Shown here piece by piece: positions 44,721 through 52,524 of a stretch of 64,000 nt of DNA. The translations under genes were made by a program, and so were the position numbers. Source of the DNA: JAKLIX01 sp964605655. GTDB lineage: Bacteria > Bacteroidota > Bacteroidia > Bacteroidales > CAIXZF01. The stretch spans positions 71,667 through 135,666 of the forward strand of contig CAZSDK010000008.1 of the NCBI GenBank assembly GCA_964605655.1. The letters run 5' to 3'. The notes beneath the pieces were generated by a model. It was not told the origin of the DNA, searched no databases, and saw only the letters and a program-made list of their open reading frames with translations. Each line of letters opens with the position of its first letter. Position 1 is the first letter of the stretch.

Positions 44721-46511
44721 CTAGTAACGTTGTCTTGGTTTGTAATGGGTGTGCAACAAGTCGTGAGAGCGATGCGAGTTGGGTTCTTTCAGATACTCCT
44801 TATACAACTCAAGAACTTCAGGATTTTGATGTGATTTTCTTAAAGGCATGCCTTCGTCTTCCTCGTAAATGGCTTTGGCTCTTTTCATCCTGATCTCGGC
44901 AGAAGTGGGTATGGGCTGTCCGCCACCACCCAGGCATCCACCCGGACAAGCCATGATCTCAATGAAGTGGTAAGCGGCCTTGCCTGCCCTGATGGCATCC
45001 ATCAGCTTCTTGGCGTTGGCCAGCCCGTGGGCCACTGCCACACTTAACTCAACACCCTCAAGGAAAGACCATTCTTTGGTCACGTCCTTCAACATAACTT
45101 TGGCTTCTTTTACTCCTTCAAGTCCGCGTACAGGCAAAATATTCAGGTTGGTAAAAGGTACTTCTCGACCGGTAATTACTTCATAGGCTGTACGAATGGC
45201 GGCTTCCATTACTCCTCCGGTGGCTCCGAAAATGACACCTGCCCCCGTGGATTCGCCTAAAATACTGTCATATTTCTCCTCTTCCAGCTTATCGAAATCA
45301 ATACCTGCCTGTTTGATCATCATGGCCAACTCTCTGGTGGTCAGTACATAATCAACATCTTTATAACCGCTGTCCCTCATCTCGGGCCGTTCACATTCGA
45401 ATTTCTTGGCCGTACAAGGCATGATGGAAACCACTATCATGTTCTCAGCCTTCATGTTGATCTTCTCTGCGTAGTAAGTCTTGGCAAGGGTCCCGAACAT
45501 CTGCTGGGGTGACTTACAGGTCGACAGATTCTCCAGCATTTCAGGATACAGATGTTCTCCAAATTTGATCCATCCCGGTGAACAGGAGGTCATCATGGGT
45601 AAGGCAACAGGTTCTTTGTCGACGACTGCCCTTTTGAGCCTGCCAAGCAACTCGTAACCTTCTTCCAGAATGGTGAGGTCGGCAGTGAAATCGGTATCAA
45701 GGACTTTATTGAATCCGATCTTTTTGAGAGCAGAAACCATCTTTCCAGTGACGGCTGATCCGGCTTCCAGACCCAGGTCCTCACCAACGGCCACTCTGAC
45801 GGCGGGTGCGGTTTGAACGACAACAAACTTATCAGGGTTATAAATGGCTTTCCACACTTCTTCAATGTAGTTTCTTTCGCAGAGGGCTCCGGTCGGACAA
45901 CGGTTGATGCATTGCCCGCAGTTGGTACATACCACCTCATGCATTGGCTTGTTGAGGAAAGTGGAAATCTCCATCTTCTCTCCTTTATAGGCAACTGCCA
46001 GGGCGCTGACTGCCTGCAGTTCCTCACAGGTCCTGACACAGCGCTGGCAACGGATGCACTTGCTGTTGTCCTTCACGATGGAAGGGGAAGAGATGTCCAA
46101 CACCTTGTCTTTAGGTTCAACAAGATCGATAAACATATGGCTTCCGAAACGGTATTCATTGGCAAGATCCTGCAGTTCACAGCGTTCGTTCTTGAAGCAC
46201 TTGGTACAGTCGGCATTGTGTTCCGACAACAAGAGCTCCATGATATGCTTCCTGGCGCTGCGAACCTTTTCAGAATTCGTAAATACTTCCATCCCTTCAG
46301 AAACGGGAGTGGCACAGGAAGCGGCCAGCAAACGGGCACCTTTCACCTCTACCACGCATACCCTGCAATTTCCGGCCACCGAAAGGTCTGGGTGGTTGCA
46401 AAGAGAAGGGATCCGGAAGTTCAGCTTCTTGGCTGCTTCCATGATAGAGGTCCCTTCATCGACAGTAAAAGGAATATTATTGATTTTCAGATTAACTTGA
46501 TATTTTCCCAT
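44721..46511 (-). CDS. hydA: [FeFe]-hydrogenase catalytic subunit, operon III
   Basis: A 596-residue catalytic subunit. Clusters: [2Fe-2S] C38/49/52/66, His-ligated [4Fe-4S] H98/C102/C105/C111, and two ferredoxin motifs (C152/155/158/162, C195/198/201/205). H-cluster motifs are TSCSPGW (C310, S311), IMPCTAKKFE (C366, K369) and MACPGGC. The proton path residues E284, E287 and the Ser of LSTCKSPQQ are kept. The Ser at 311 replaces the Cys that in CpI (C300) holds the [4Fe-4S] part of the H-cluster; this Ser is, to my recollection, tolerated in some trimeric hydrogenases, so I do not call it inactive. A strong Shine-Dalgarno (AGGGAGGA) precedes the ATG, which is unusual in this phylum. Last gene of operon III, 17 bp after the NuoF gene. 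Confidence 0.94.
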   Translation of the reverse strand: MGKYQVNLKINNIPFTVDEGTSIMEAAKKLNFRIPSLCNHPDLSVAGNCRVCVVEVKGARLLAASCATPVSEGMEVFTNSEKVRSARKHIMELLLSEHNADCTKCFKNERCELQDLANEYRFGSHMFIDLVEPKDKVLDISSPSIVKDNSKCIRCQRCVRTCEELQAVSALAVAYKGEKMEISTFLNKPMHEVVCTNCGQCINRCPTGALCERNYIEEVWKAIYNPDKFVVVQTAPAVRVAVGEDLGLEAGSAVTGKMVSALKKIGFNKVLDTDFTADLTILEEGYELLGRLKRAVVDKEPVALPMMTSCSPGWIKFGEHLYPEMLENLSTCKSPQQMFGTLAKTYYAEKINMKAENMIVVSIMPCTAKKFECERPEMRDSGYKDVDYVLTTRELAMMIKQAGIDFDKLEEEKYDSILGESTGAGVIFGATGGVMEAAIRTAYEVITGREVPFTNLNILPVRGLEGVKEAKVMLKDVTKEWSFLEGVELSVAVAHGLANAKKLMDAIRAGKAAYHFIEIMACPGGCLGGGGQPIPTSAEIRMKRAKAIYEEDEGMPLRKSHQNPEVLELYKEYLKEPNSHRSHDLLHTHYKPRQRY

Positions 46512-46528
46512 GGTTCATTCCTCCCTGT

Positions 46529-47692
46529 TTAGTAAATGATTTCTTCTTTGAAATTATCGACAATGGATGTAAACGGATTGCCGACCGATTGTCCGAGTCC
46601 ACATTTAGACGCGATCTTCATGGTCCCGGCAAGTCTTTTCAGGTCCTCCAGGTAGGTAGGGGGACGTTCTCCTTTTTTTACGGCTTCAATACCTTTCAGA
46701 AGTTGCTGGCACCCCACACGGCAAGGGGTGCATTGTCCGCAGGATTCCTCGGTGAAGAACTCCAGGTAATCATGAAGAACGTTGTACATCGACCTGGAAC
46801 TGTTGAACACCATCATGGATCCTCCGGTCGGAATGCCTTCAAAACCGATGATCGTATCATTGAATTTCTTCCTGGGAACGCAAAATCCGGAAGCGCCTCC
46901 AATCTGAACGGCCTTGGTGTCACCATCGCCAAATTCATTCACGAATTCATGCAGGGGGGTGCCAAGCTCCAGTTCATAAATACCTGGTATCGGGGTGTCT
47001 CCTGAGATCGAGAACACTTTTGATCCGCGTGAATCAGTAGTACCCATGTCTTTAAACTTCTTGGCACCCATCAGGCAGATCATGGAGACATACACCAGTG
47101 TCTCAACATTGTTGATAACGGTGGGTTTTCCATTATAGCCTGCAACTGTGGGGTAGGGAGGCTTGTTCCTGGGCTCACCTCTTTTTCCTTCCATGGATTC
47201 GAACAAGGCGCTTTCCTCGCCACAGACATAAGCACCGCTTCCTGATTTGATCCTGATGGTATAATCGACACCGATTTCCTTCAGATGCTTTTGAAAAGCA
47301 TCCAGTTTTTTGTTTAGTGTCGGAAGAAGAAAATTATATTCTCCCCTGAGATAAATGAATCCTTCCTGGGCACCAATCACATAACCGCAGATCGTCATAC
47401 CGGTAAATACCTTGTCAACGACCCTGTCCAGGATTTCCCTGTCCTTAAAGGTACCAGGCTCTCCTTCATCGGCATTACATATAACATATTTGGTCTCACT
47501 GGCCTCATTTCGGGTGAATTTCCACTTTAATCCGGTCGGAAATCCGGCTCCTCCGCGTCCCTTCAGGCCTGAATCGATGATCTCTAGGATGATGTCATCT
47601 GGGGTACGTGAAATGGTCTTTTCGATGATCTCCTTATAATTAAAGTTCTCATCAAAGATGATATCTACTTTCTGGAGTTTCTTCTTTTCCAT
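46529..47692 (-). CDS. hydB: Short NuoF-like flavoprotein subunit, operon III
   Basis: A 387-residue core NuoF: FMN site GRGGAGFPTGLKW near residue 45, CNADEGEPGTF, GAYVCGEESAL and the [4Fe-4S] motif ESCGQCTPCRVG with the later Cys in ASKCGLGQ. Unlike the partner subunits of operons I (652 residues) and II (623), it has neither the N-terminal thioredoxin-like [2Fe-2S] domain nor the two C-terminal ferredoxin clusters. The frame is intact with clean ends, so this is a natural short form, not a truncation. Since the C-terminal clusters take part in electron bifurcation in the Thermotoga enzyme, operon III may encode a simpler NADH-dependent hydrogenase (inference). Confidence 0.94.
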   Translation of the reverse strand: MEKKKLQKVDIIFDENFNYKEIIEKTISRTPDDIILEIIDSGLKGRGGAGFPTGLKWKFTRNEASETKYVICNADEGEPGTFKDREILDRVVDKVFTGMTICGYVIGAQEGFIYLRGEYNFLLPTLNKKLDAFQKHLKEIGVDYTIRIKSGSGAYVCGEESALFESMEGKRGEPRNKPPYPTVAGYNGKPTVINNVETLVYVSMICLMGAKKFKDMGTTDSRGSKVFSISGDTPIPGIYELELGTPLHEFVNEFGDGDTKAVQIGGASGFCVPRKKFNDTIIGFEGIPTGGSMMVFNSSRSMYNVLHDYLEFFTEESCGQCTPCRVGCQQLLKGIEAVKKGERPPTYLEDLKRLAGTMKIASKCGLGQSVGNPFTSIVDNFKEEIIY

Positions 47693-47720
47693 AATACTTA
47701 TCTTAAATCATTGCTGATAA

Positions 47721-48191
47721 TTACTTCGAATTCTTCCCGTATTTCTCAATGATCTCTGAGACCGACCCGGTTGTGAGCTCAGGGTACACATCATCGTTGA
47801 TGAGCATGACAGGGCCTTTATGACACCATCCCAGGCAATTGGCAGTCAACAACGTGAACTGGTTGTCATGAGTGGTCTCTCCAACTTTTATCTTCAGATG
47901 ATCCTTTATTGCAGTCAGTACTTCATCTTTCCCCTTCATATGACAGGAAATGGTTTTGCATACTCTGATGATGTTTTTTCCCCTGGGAACAGTGTCCAGG
48001 AATGTGTAAAAGGAAGCGGTGCCAAAAACGTCGGCAGCTGACAGGTCAAGTTCCTTGGCAACAGCCATCATGGATTCCTGTGACAAATACCTTGCTTCAT
48101 GAACAATACCTTGCAGAATCGGCATCAGACTGTTCCTGCTGCGACCGTGTTTTTCCACAAGTTCCTTTACCAGATTTTCGGTGTTTAACAT
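47721..48191 (-). CDS. hydC: NuoE-like [2Fe-2S] subunit, operon III
   Basis: A 156-residue thioredoxin-like ferredoxin subunit with CKTISC (Cx4C) and CLGWC (Cx3C) and the helical part ARYLSQESM and DVFGTASFYTFL. It is first in operon III and begins with an ATG preceded by AAGGAGGAA (48202-48194 on the minus strand), a near-perfect Shine-Dalgarno sequence rarely used in Bacteroidota. The following HydA gene of this operon also has one. The promoter and Rex operator lie at 48259-48294. Confidence 0.95.
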   Translation of the reverse strand: MLNTENLVKELVEKHGRSRNSLMPILQGIVHEARYLSQESMMAVAKELDLSAADVFGTASFYTFLDTVPRGKNIIRVCKTISCHMKGKDEVLTAIKDHLKIKVGETTHDNQFTLLTANCLGWCHKGPVMLINDDVYPELTTGSVSEIIEKYGKNSK

Positions 48192-48258
48192 GATTCCTCC
48201 TTAATTATTTGGATATTAAGATATTAATCTATTTGTGAAAGAAATAACAATGCGATGG

Positions 48259-48287
48259 CAAAAGTAGAGAGAAGTTTTGTTAATCAA
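48259..48287 (-). promoter_or_regulatory. Promoter of hydrogenase operon III
   Basis: On the minus strand TTG (48287-48285), an 18-bp spacer and TACTTTTG (48266-48259). The TTG lies inside the Rex palindrome. Confidence 0.65.
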
Positions 48288-48294
48288 TTAACAA
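48277..48294. promoter_or_regulatory. Rex operator III
   Basis: TTGTTAA-TCAA-TTAACAA, a perfect inverted repeat of the Rex type overlapping the -33 element of promoter III, so binding should block RNA polymerase directly. Confidence 0.8.
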
Positions 48295-48494
48295 TATCGC
48301 AAATTTTATGAATTTACCCGAAATTTATAATGGGTCTAAATTGAAATCCTGTTTGATTACCGGGGTAAAGAGCAATTTCACTTATTTTTACAGCAAGGTG
48401 CTTACATTCCGGCTCTGTGATCCCCCAGGCCCCGCTGGCTTATATGTTCAACGTCAACTGAATGCCCGGAATAGAAATGGCTTAGATCAATGAT
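48295..48494. other. Gap between hydrogenase operon III and truA
   Basis: Together with the promoter region this makes about 300 bases without a convincing gene. An open frame of 61 codons exists on the plus strand from 48308 but it resembles nothing, has no start signal and is probably chance. No hairpin or promoter for truA was recognised. Confidence 0.6.
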
Positions 48495-49277
48495 ATGAAT
48501 CCGGAACTCCCCTATAACAGGTATTTTATCAGGTTCTCATTCCTGGGGACGGCTTTTCACGGCTGGCAAATACAACCCAACGGGGTCACAGTCCAGTCAG
48601 TCCTGGAGGATGCACTCACCAAAAGGCTTCATGAGCCTGTCCGTCTGACCGGATGTGGCAGGACCGATGCCGGGGTTCATGCTTCTGAATTTTTTGCGCA
48701 TTTCGATTCACAACTCCCGATCGATACAGAAAAGGCATCCAAACTACGGTATAACCTGAATAACTTTCTTCCCGGCTCCGTGGTTATCCACGATATCAGG
48801 AAGGTCAATCCAGCGGTGCATGCGCGTTTTGCCGCATTATCAAGGACTTACCGTTATGTGATCACCCTGGAAAAGGATCCTTTTAGAACCGATCAGGCCT
48901 GGTACTATAAATATGGTGCGCTCGACATTCGGAAAATGAACCTGGGTGCAGCCATTATCAAGGAATACACAGATTTTAAATGTTTCTCAAAAAAGGATAC
49001 GGATATCAAAGGTTCTGACTGCCTGATAAGTCACTCGCAATGGACCCTGGAAGATGGACGTTTTGTATATACAGTTACCGCTAACCGGTTTCTGAGGAAT
49101 ATGGTCAGGGCCATTGTGGGCACCCTGGTAGAGATGGGAAGAGGAAAATGGGATGAAAGGAAACTCAGGCAGATTCTGGACAGCGGCGACCGCTGTCAGG
49201 CCGGAGAATCGGTACCGGCCTGTGGTTTATTCCTTGTTGAAGTTAAATACCCTGAGAATATTTACCTGGATGGGTAA
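48495..49277 (+). CDS. truA: tRNA pseudouridine synthase A
   Basis: A 260-residue enzyme that converts uridines 38-40 in the tRNA anticodon stem to pseudouridine. The catalytic Asp lies in GRTDAGVHA near residue 57, and the other family motifs (GTAFHGWQIQPN at the N-terminus, ANRFLRNMVRAIVG near residue 195) are present. Its 3' end overlaps the 3' end of the convergent ribD gene by 35 bases, an uncommon but real arrangement because both C-termini are typical in length. Confidence 0.96.
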   Translation: MNPELPYNRYFIRFSFLGTAFHGWQIQPNGVTVQSVLEDALTKRLHEPVRLTGCGRTDAGVHASEFFAHFDSQLPIDTEKASKLRYNLNNFLPGSVVIHDIRKVNPAVHARFAALSRTYRYVITLEKDPFRTDQAWYYKYGALDIRKMNLGAAIIKEYTDFKCFSKKDTDIKGSDCLISHSQWTLEDGRFVYTVTANRFLRNMVRAIVGTLVEMGRGKWDERKLRQILDSGDRCQAGESVPACGLFLVEVKYPENIYLDG

Positions 49278-50304
49278 AATAGTGTACTAAATCCGACCCC
49301 AACGCAACAGTCTCCCTGGGGCTGATGCCCATCTTTGGGGCTTCAAGTCCCTGATGAAAATGACAACTGCCCTGAAGCACTCGGGCTTCATCCCAAAGGC
49401 CTGATTTTAAGTAGAGATCCAACAGTTTTCTGCCTCCCTCGACCATCAGTGATTGTATTCCCTTTGTATAAAGGATATGGTTGATCTGCTCAGGAAGGTC
49501 GTGATCGAAGTCGATCATGCCATATTCAGTGACTCCTTTTTTATTCTGTCTTTTTCCGGTAAGGATGAGGGTCGGAATGGTTCCGTCGAGAAGATGGTGG
49601 TTATCAGGGAGTTCCAGGTTTCTGTCGAGAAAGATCCGCAAGGGATTACGTCCGGAATATTCCCTGGCGTTGAGAATGGGATTGTCGGTAAGGGCTGTCT
49701 GAAATCCAACGATGATGCTGTCTTCCTCGGTCCGCCATTTGTGTACCAGGACCTTCGATGATTCGTTGGTGATCCAGCGGGAAATGGCCAATGGGTCCTT
49801 ACGGTCAATATCCATGAATCCATCCTGGGTCTGGGCCCATTTTAAGATGATATAAGGTCTCTTCAGGGTATGGAAGGTCAGGAACCGGCGGTTCAGGTAC
49901 TTTCCTTCCTCTGAAAGGACACCGGTCTCAACTTGAATCCCCGCATCTCTTAAGATGGCAATGCCCCTTCCGGCAACCTCATGGTAGGGATCTACATGAG
50001 AAATGACAACCCGGCTGATCCCTTTCTCAATAATCAGAAGGGTGCAGGGTGGTGTCTTGCCATAATGTGAGCATGGTTCCAGGTTAACAAAAAGTGTGGA
50101 ACCTTGTAAGAGCTCATGGTCAATGACAGATCGAATGGCATTCACTTCGGCATGAGGGCCTCCATATTCGCGGTGATAACCCTCCCCGATGATCTTGTCA
50201 TCCTTGACAATAACAGCGCCTACCAGGGGGTTGGGACTGACCTTTCCTAAACCATTCATGGCCAGGTCAAAACAACGGTTCATCATGGTTTTGTCGGTCT
50301 CCAT
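49243..50304 (-). CDS. ribD: Bifunctional riboflavin biosynthesis deaminase/reductase RibD
   Basis: A 353-residue enzyme for the second and third steps of riboflavin synthesis. The N-terminal deaminase (about 1-145) has the zinc site HAEVNAI and PCSHYGKTPPC. The C-terminal reductase (about 146-353) carries YIILKWAQTQDGFM and ITNESSKVLVHKWRTEEDSI, and the NADPH-binding VEGGRKLLD. It is divergent from prmC with about 75 bp between them, and convergent with truA. Together with the ribF-like gene at 2417 it is the second flavin gene of the window; the flavin-rich hydrogenases are a large consumer of FMN. Confidence 0.96.
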   Translation of the reverse strand: METDKTMMNRCFDLAMNGLGKVSPNPLVGAVIVKDDKIIGEGYHREYGGPHAEVNAIRSVIDHELLQGSTLFVNLEPCSHYGKTPPCTLLIIEKGISRVVISHVDPYHEVAGRGIAILRDAGIQVETGVLSEEGKYLNRRFLTFHTLKRPYIILKWAQTQDGFMDIDRKDPLAISRWITNESSKVLVHKWRTEEDSIIVGFQTALTDNPILNAREYSGRNPLRIFLDRNLELPDNHHLLDGTIPTLILTGKRQNKKGVTEYGMIDFDHDLPEQINHILYTKGIQSLMVEGGRKLLDLYLKSGLWDEARVLQGSCHFHQGLEAPKMGISPRETVALGSDLVHYFTHPGKYSQGI

Positions 50305-50379
50305 GCCACAAAGATAGAGCTATTGAACCAAAAATTCTGCAGAGAACTTACCTTTGCTGGTTGTGATAGGAAACCTAAA

Positions 50380-51318
50380 ATGAACGGGCAGACCATGAGT
50401 CCCGGAGAACTGAAGGCATGGTTCGCGGATCAGTTGAGCCCTTATTATGAAGAAAGGGAGGTGAAGAACATGTTCTTTATCGTTCTTTCTGAAGTACTGA
50501 ATATTAGCAGGGTTTACTATCTCTCTGATTTTACAAGGACCTATTCGGAGCAGGAAATCAATGCCATTTCCGATGTCGTCAGGAGGCTTCAGAATTACGA
50601 ACCCATCCAATATGTTCTTCATAAGGCTCATTTTTATGGACTGGATCTGACCGTCAATCCTGATGTCCTTATTCCCCGTCCCGAGACCGAAGAATTGGTT
50701 GATCTGATCATAGAAGACTGGAAAGACGGTGTGCCCCATGCCTCCACCCGTAAGGATCCTCATTCCCCGCTCGTGATTTTTGATATTGGTACAGGCAGCG
50801 GTTGCATCGCACTTGCCCTTGCCGGGAACATACGCCCCTGCATGGTCTTTGCCTGTGACCGGTCTGAGGCTTCCGTGGAGTGTACGGCACAGAATGCGAA
50901 AAATCTTGGAGAGAATATCTCCTTGTTTCAATGGGATATCTTTGAGGATCAGGTCCCGGTAACCTTACCACCTATTGATGTATTGGTCAGCAACCCTCCC
51001 TATGTCAGGGATTCAGAAAAGGCGATGATGAAACCCATTGTGGTCCTGTTTGAACCCGGGGAGGCTCTTTTTGTGCCTGATGACGACCCTTTGACATATT
51101 ATCGCAGGATTCAGTATCTGGGGCTGCGTTTACTGAGTCCCGGAGGTCTTTTGTACTTTGAAATCAATGAGGCTTTTGGGGAGGAGATCGCCATGCTTTT
51201 GGAAAAGACAGGATATGTTGACGTTGAAGTATTCGAAGATATTCACGGCAAGGAAAGGATAGTCAGGGCGGCTAAAAAGAAAGAAGCCGTCCTTTTGGGG
51301 ACGGCCTCTCAGTCCTGA
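50380..51318 (+). CDS. prmC: Release factor N5-glutamine methyltransferase PrmC
   Basis: A methyltransferase that modifies the GGQ glutamine of release factors RF1 and RF2. I take the ATG at 50380 (MNGQTMSPGELK, about 312 residues); the longer frame begins with TTG at 50323 and adds a leader not expected in the family. The SAM-binding motif is DIGTGSGCIALAL, and the catalytic NPPY is in LVSNPPYVRDSE. The N-terminal helical domain binds the release factor. The last codons contain a terminator-like hairpin (51286-51305) that probably serves the convergent gene. Confidence 0.95.
   Translation: MNGQTMSPGELKAWFADQLSPYYEEREVKNMFFIVLSEVLNISRVYYLSDFTRTYSEQEINAISDVVRRLQNYEPIQYVLHKAHFYGLDLTVNPDVLIPRPETEELVDLIIEDWKDGVPHASTRKDPHSPLVIFDIGTGSGCIALALAGNIRPCMVFACDRSEASVECTAQNAKNLGENISLFQWDIFEDQVPVTLPPIDVLVSNPPYVRDSEKAMMKPIVVLFEPGEALFVPDDDPLTYYRRIQYLGLRLLSPGGLLYFEINEAFGEEIAMLLEKTGYVDVEVFEDIHGKERIVRAAKKKEAVLLGTASQS
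51286..51305 (-). terminator. Terminator hairpin inside the 3' end of prmC
   Basis: GCCGTCC (51286-51292) pairs with GGACGGC (51299-51305) around a 6-base loop. On the minus strand it is followed by TTCTTTCTTTTT, so it should end transcription of the Lys-rich gene at 51357-51824. Confidence 0.7.
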
Positions 51319-51356
51319 TATTTTTTAATCAGATGATGCTCTTTACGACCTGATGA

Positions 51357-51824
51357 TTACTTTTTCGGTGCAGGTTTGTTCTTCAGCTTGTCAGCATTTG
51401 CCTTTCTTAAAGAATCCAGTTTTTTCACTCTTTTCAGTGAATCTTCTTTGGATAGCTTAGGTTTCGGAGCGTTCACCTTGTTATGATTCTCACTTTGCCC
51501 TTTTGCTTTGAGTGCAGCCCTAATCGAATCTATTTTATGAGCTCTTTTGAGGGAATCTTCCTTTGATAATTTGGGTCTTCCTTCTTTGGCTCTTTTGTCT
51601 GCCATCACCTTTCTTAAAGAATCCAGGCGATGTTGCCTCTTTATGGAGTCTTGTTTTGATAATTTTGGTTTCTGTGGTGCTGCCACGGGAGCAGATTTGA
51701 GATTATCCTGCTTTACCGTCGTTGGGGTTGGTTTCTGATTAGAAGCGGGTTTCTGGTCCTGGGAGTACAGCTGAAGGCTGGCTAAGAACATCAGTGCCGT
51801 GCTGAAAATGACAATTCTTTTCAT
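51357..51824 (-). CDS. Secreted Lys-rich repeat protein
   Basis: A 155-residue protein with a signal peptide (ending LQLYSQ) and a mature part made almost entirely of three repeats of about 30-40 residues, each built on P-K-L-S-K-[EQ]-D-S-[LI]-K-R followed by a [KR]-[LI]-D-S-[LI]-R segment. The repeats are strongly charged and predicted helical or disordered. It has no recognisable domain. The protein would be very basic and might bind acidic polymers or peptidoglycan (guess). Its terminator lies in the end of prmC. Confidence 0.75.
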   Translation of the reverse strand: MKRIVIFSTALMFLASLQLYSQDQKPASNQKPTPTTVKQDNLKSAPVAAPQKPKLSKQDSIKRQHRLDSLRKVMADKRAKEGRPKLSKEDSLKRAHKIDSIRAALKAKGQSENHNKVNAPKPKLSKEDSLKRVKKLDSLRKANADKLKNKPAPKK

Positions 51825-51918
51825 GGGTTGATAATTAAAATTTGACCCAAATCTATTGCAATATTTGGGCCACTGTTCCTGATTTATGATTTTTTAACGA
51901 AATCTTTATGCATGAATC

Positions 51919-52524
51919 TTAATAATAAATTCTTTCAACAGGATGTTGCAGTTCTCCAATATCCAACATGGCATTAATGTAAGAAACATGACTGAATTCC
52001 TGCAGATCAGCAGGATGAATATCCCTGACAGTTAGCGTTCTGTTTTCAATCAGCCGGTTTCTCCTGGTACCAGGTAACAAACAGGAAGCAGGAGTAAACC
52101 ACGTCTCATCTTTTAAAAAGGCCAGGTTGGAGAAACTGCTGTCGGTAATCATCCCGTCTTTCACAAAGAGGTACTCATCGAATTCAGGAAACTCCCTTTT
52201 CACTTTGTCGAATGCTCTTCTTTCTAAAAATTTATGGGGATAACATATCGTATCATCGAAGATGAGCCTTGGAATTTTTATATTCCTCTTCTGATATTGA
52301 CTCAGCTCAATAGATTGAATTTTAGTGTCATAGATTATTTTTAACTTGAAAATACCAGGACCGCAGATCAGGGGTATCTGATCAGGAGAAAGAAGGATAT
52401 TATCTCTGCTGGAAAAGAGGACGCTGCGGGAATGATTCATTCGTGCCAGATGCTCGGGCAGATGCAGTATGGTCTGATCTTCTACACGTATGCTTTCAAA
52501 CAATAGGCACATAAACCTTATCAA
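51919..52524 (-). CDS. pabC: Aminotransferase class IV, PabC-like
   Basis: A 201-residue PLP enzyme, short for the class. Features of 4-amino-4-deoxychorismate lyase are present: GMITDSSFSNLAFLKD (the family's E/D-x-S-x-x-N motif) and the closing CLLPGTRRNRLIE. It would release p-aminobenzoate for folate synthesis. It overlaps the end of pabB by 29 bases and is co-transcribed with it; pabA is divergent on the other side. Function from context and motifs is good, but some class IV enzymes use other substrates. Confidence 0.85.
   Translation of the reverse strand: MIRFMCLLFESIRVEDQTILHLPEHLARMNHSRSVLFSSRDNILLSPDQIPLICGPGIFKLKIIYDTKIQSIELSQYQKRNIKIPRLIFDDTICYPHKFLERRAFDKVKREFPEFDEYLFVKDGMITDSSFSNLAFLKDETWFTPASCLLPGTRRNRLIENRTLTVRDIHPADLQEFSHVSYINAMLDIGELQHPVERIYY

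Noticed and set aside
46529..47692. NuoF of operon III as a frameshifted or truncated gene
   Set aside because: It starts and stops cleanly, the flanking bases contain no remains of the missing domains, and the core motifs are intact.
48308..48493. 61-codon frame upstream of truA
   Set aside because: No homology, no start signal, low coding character. Probably chance.
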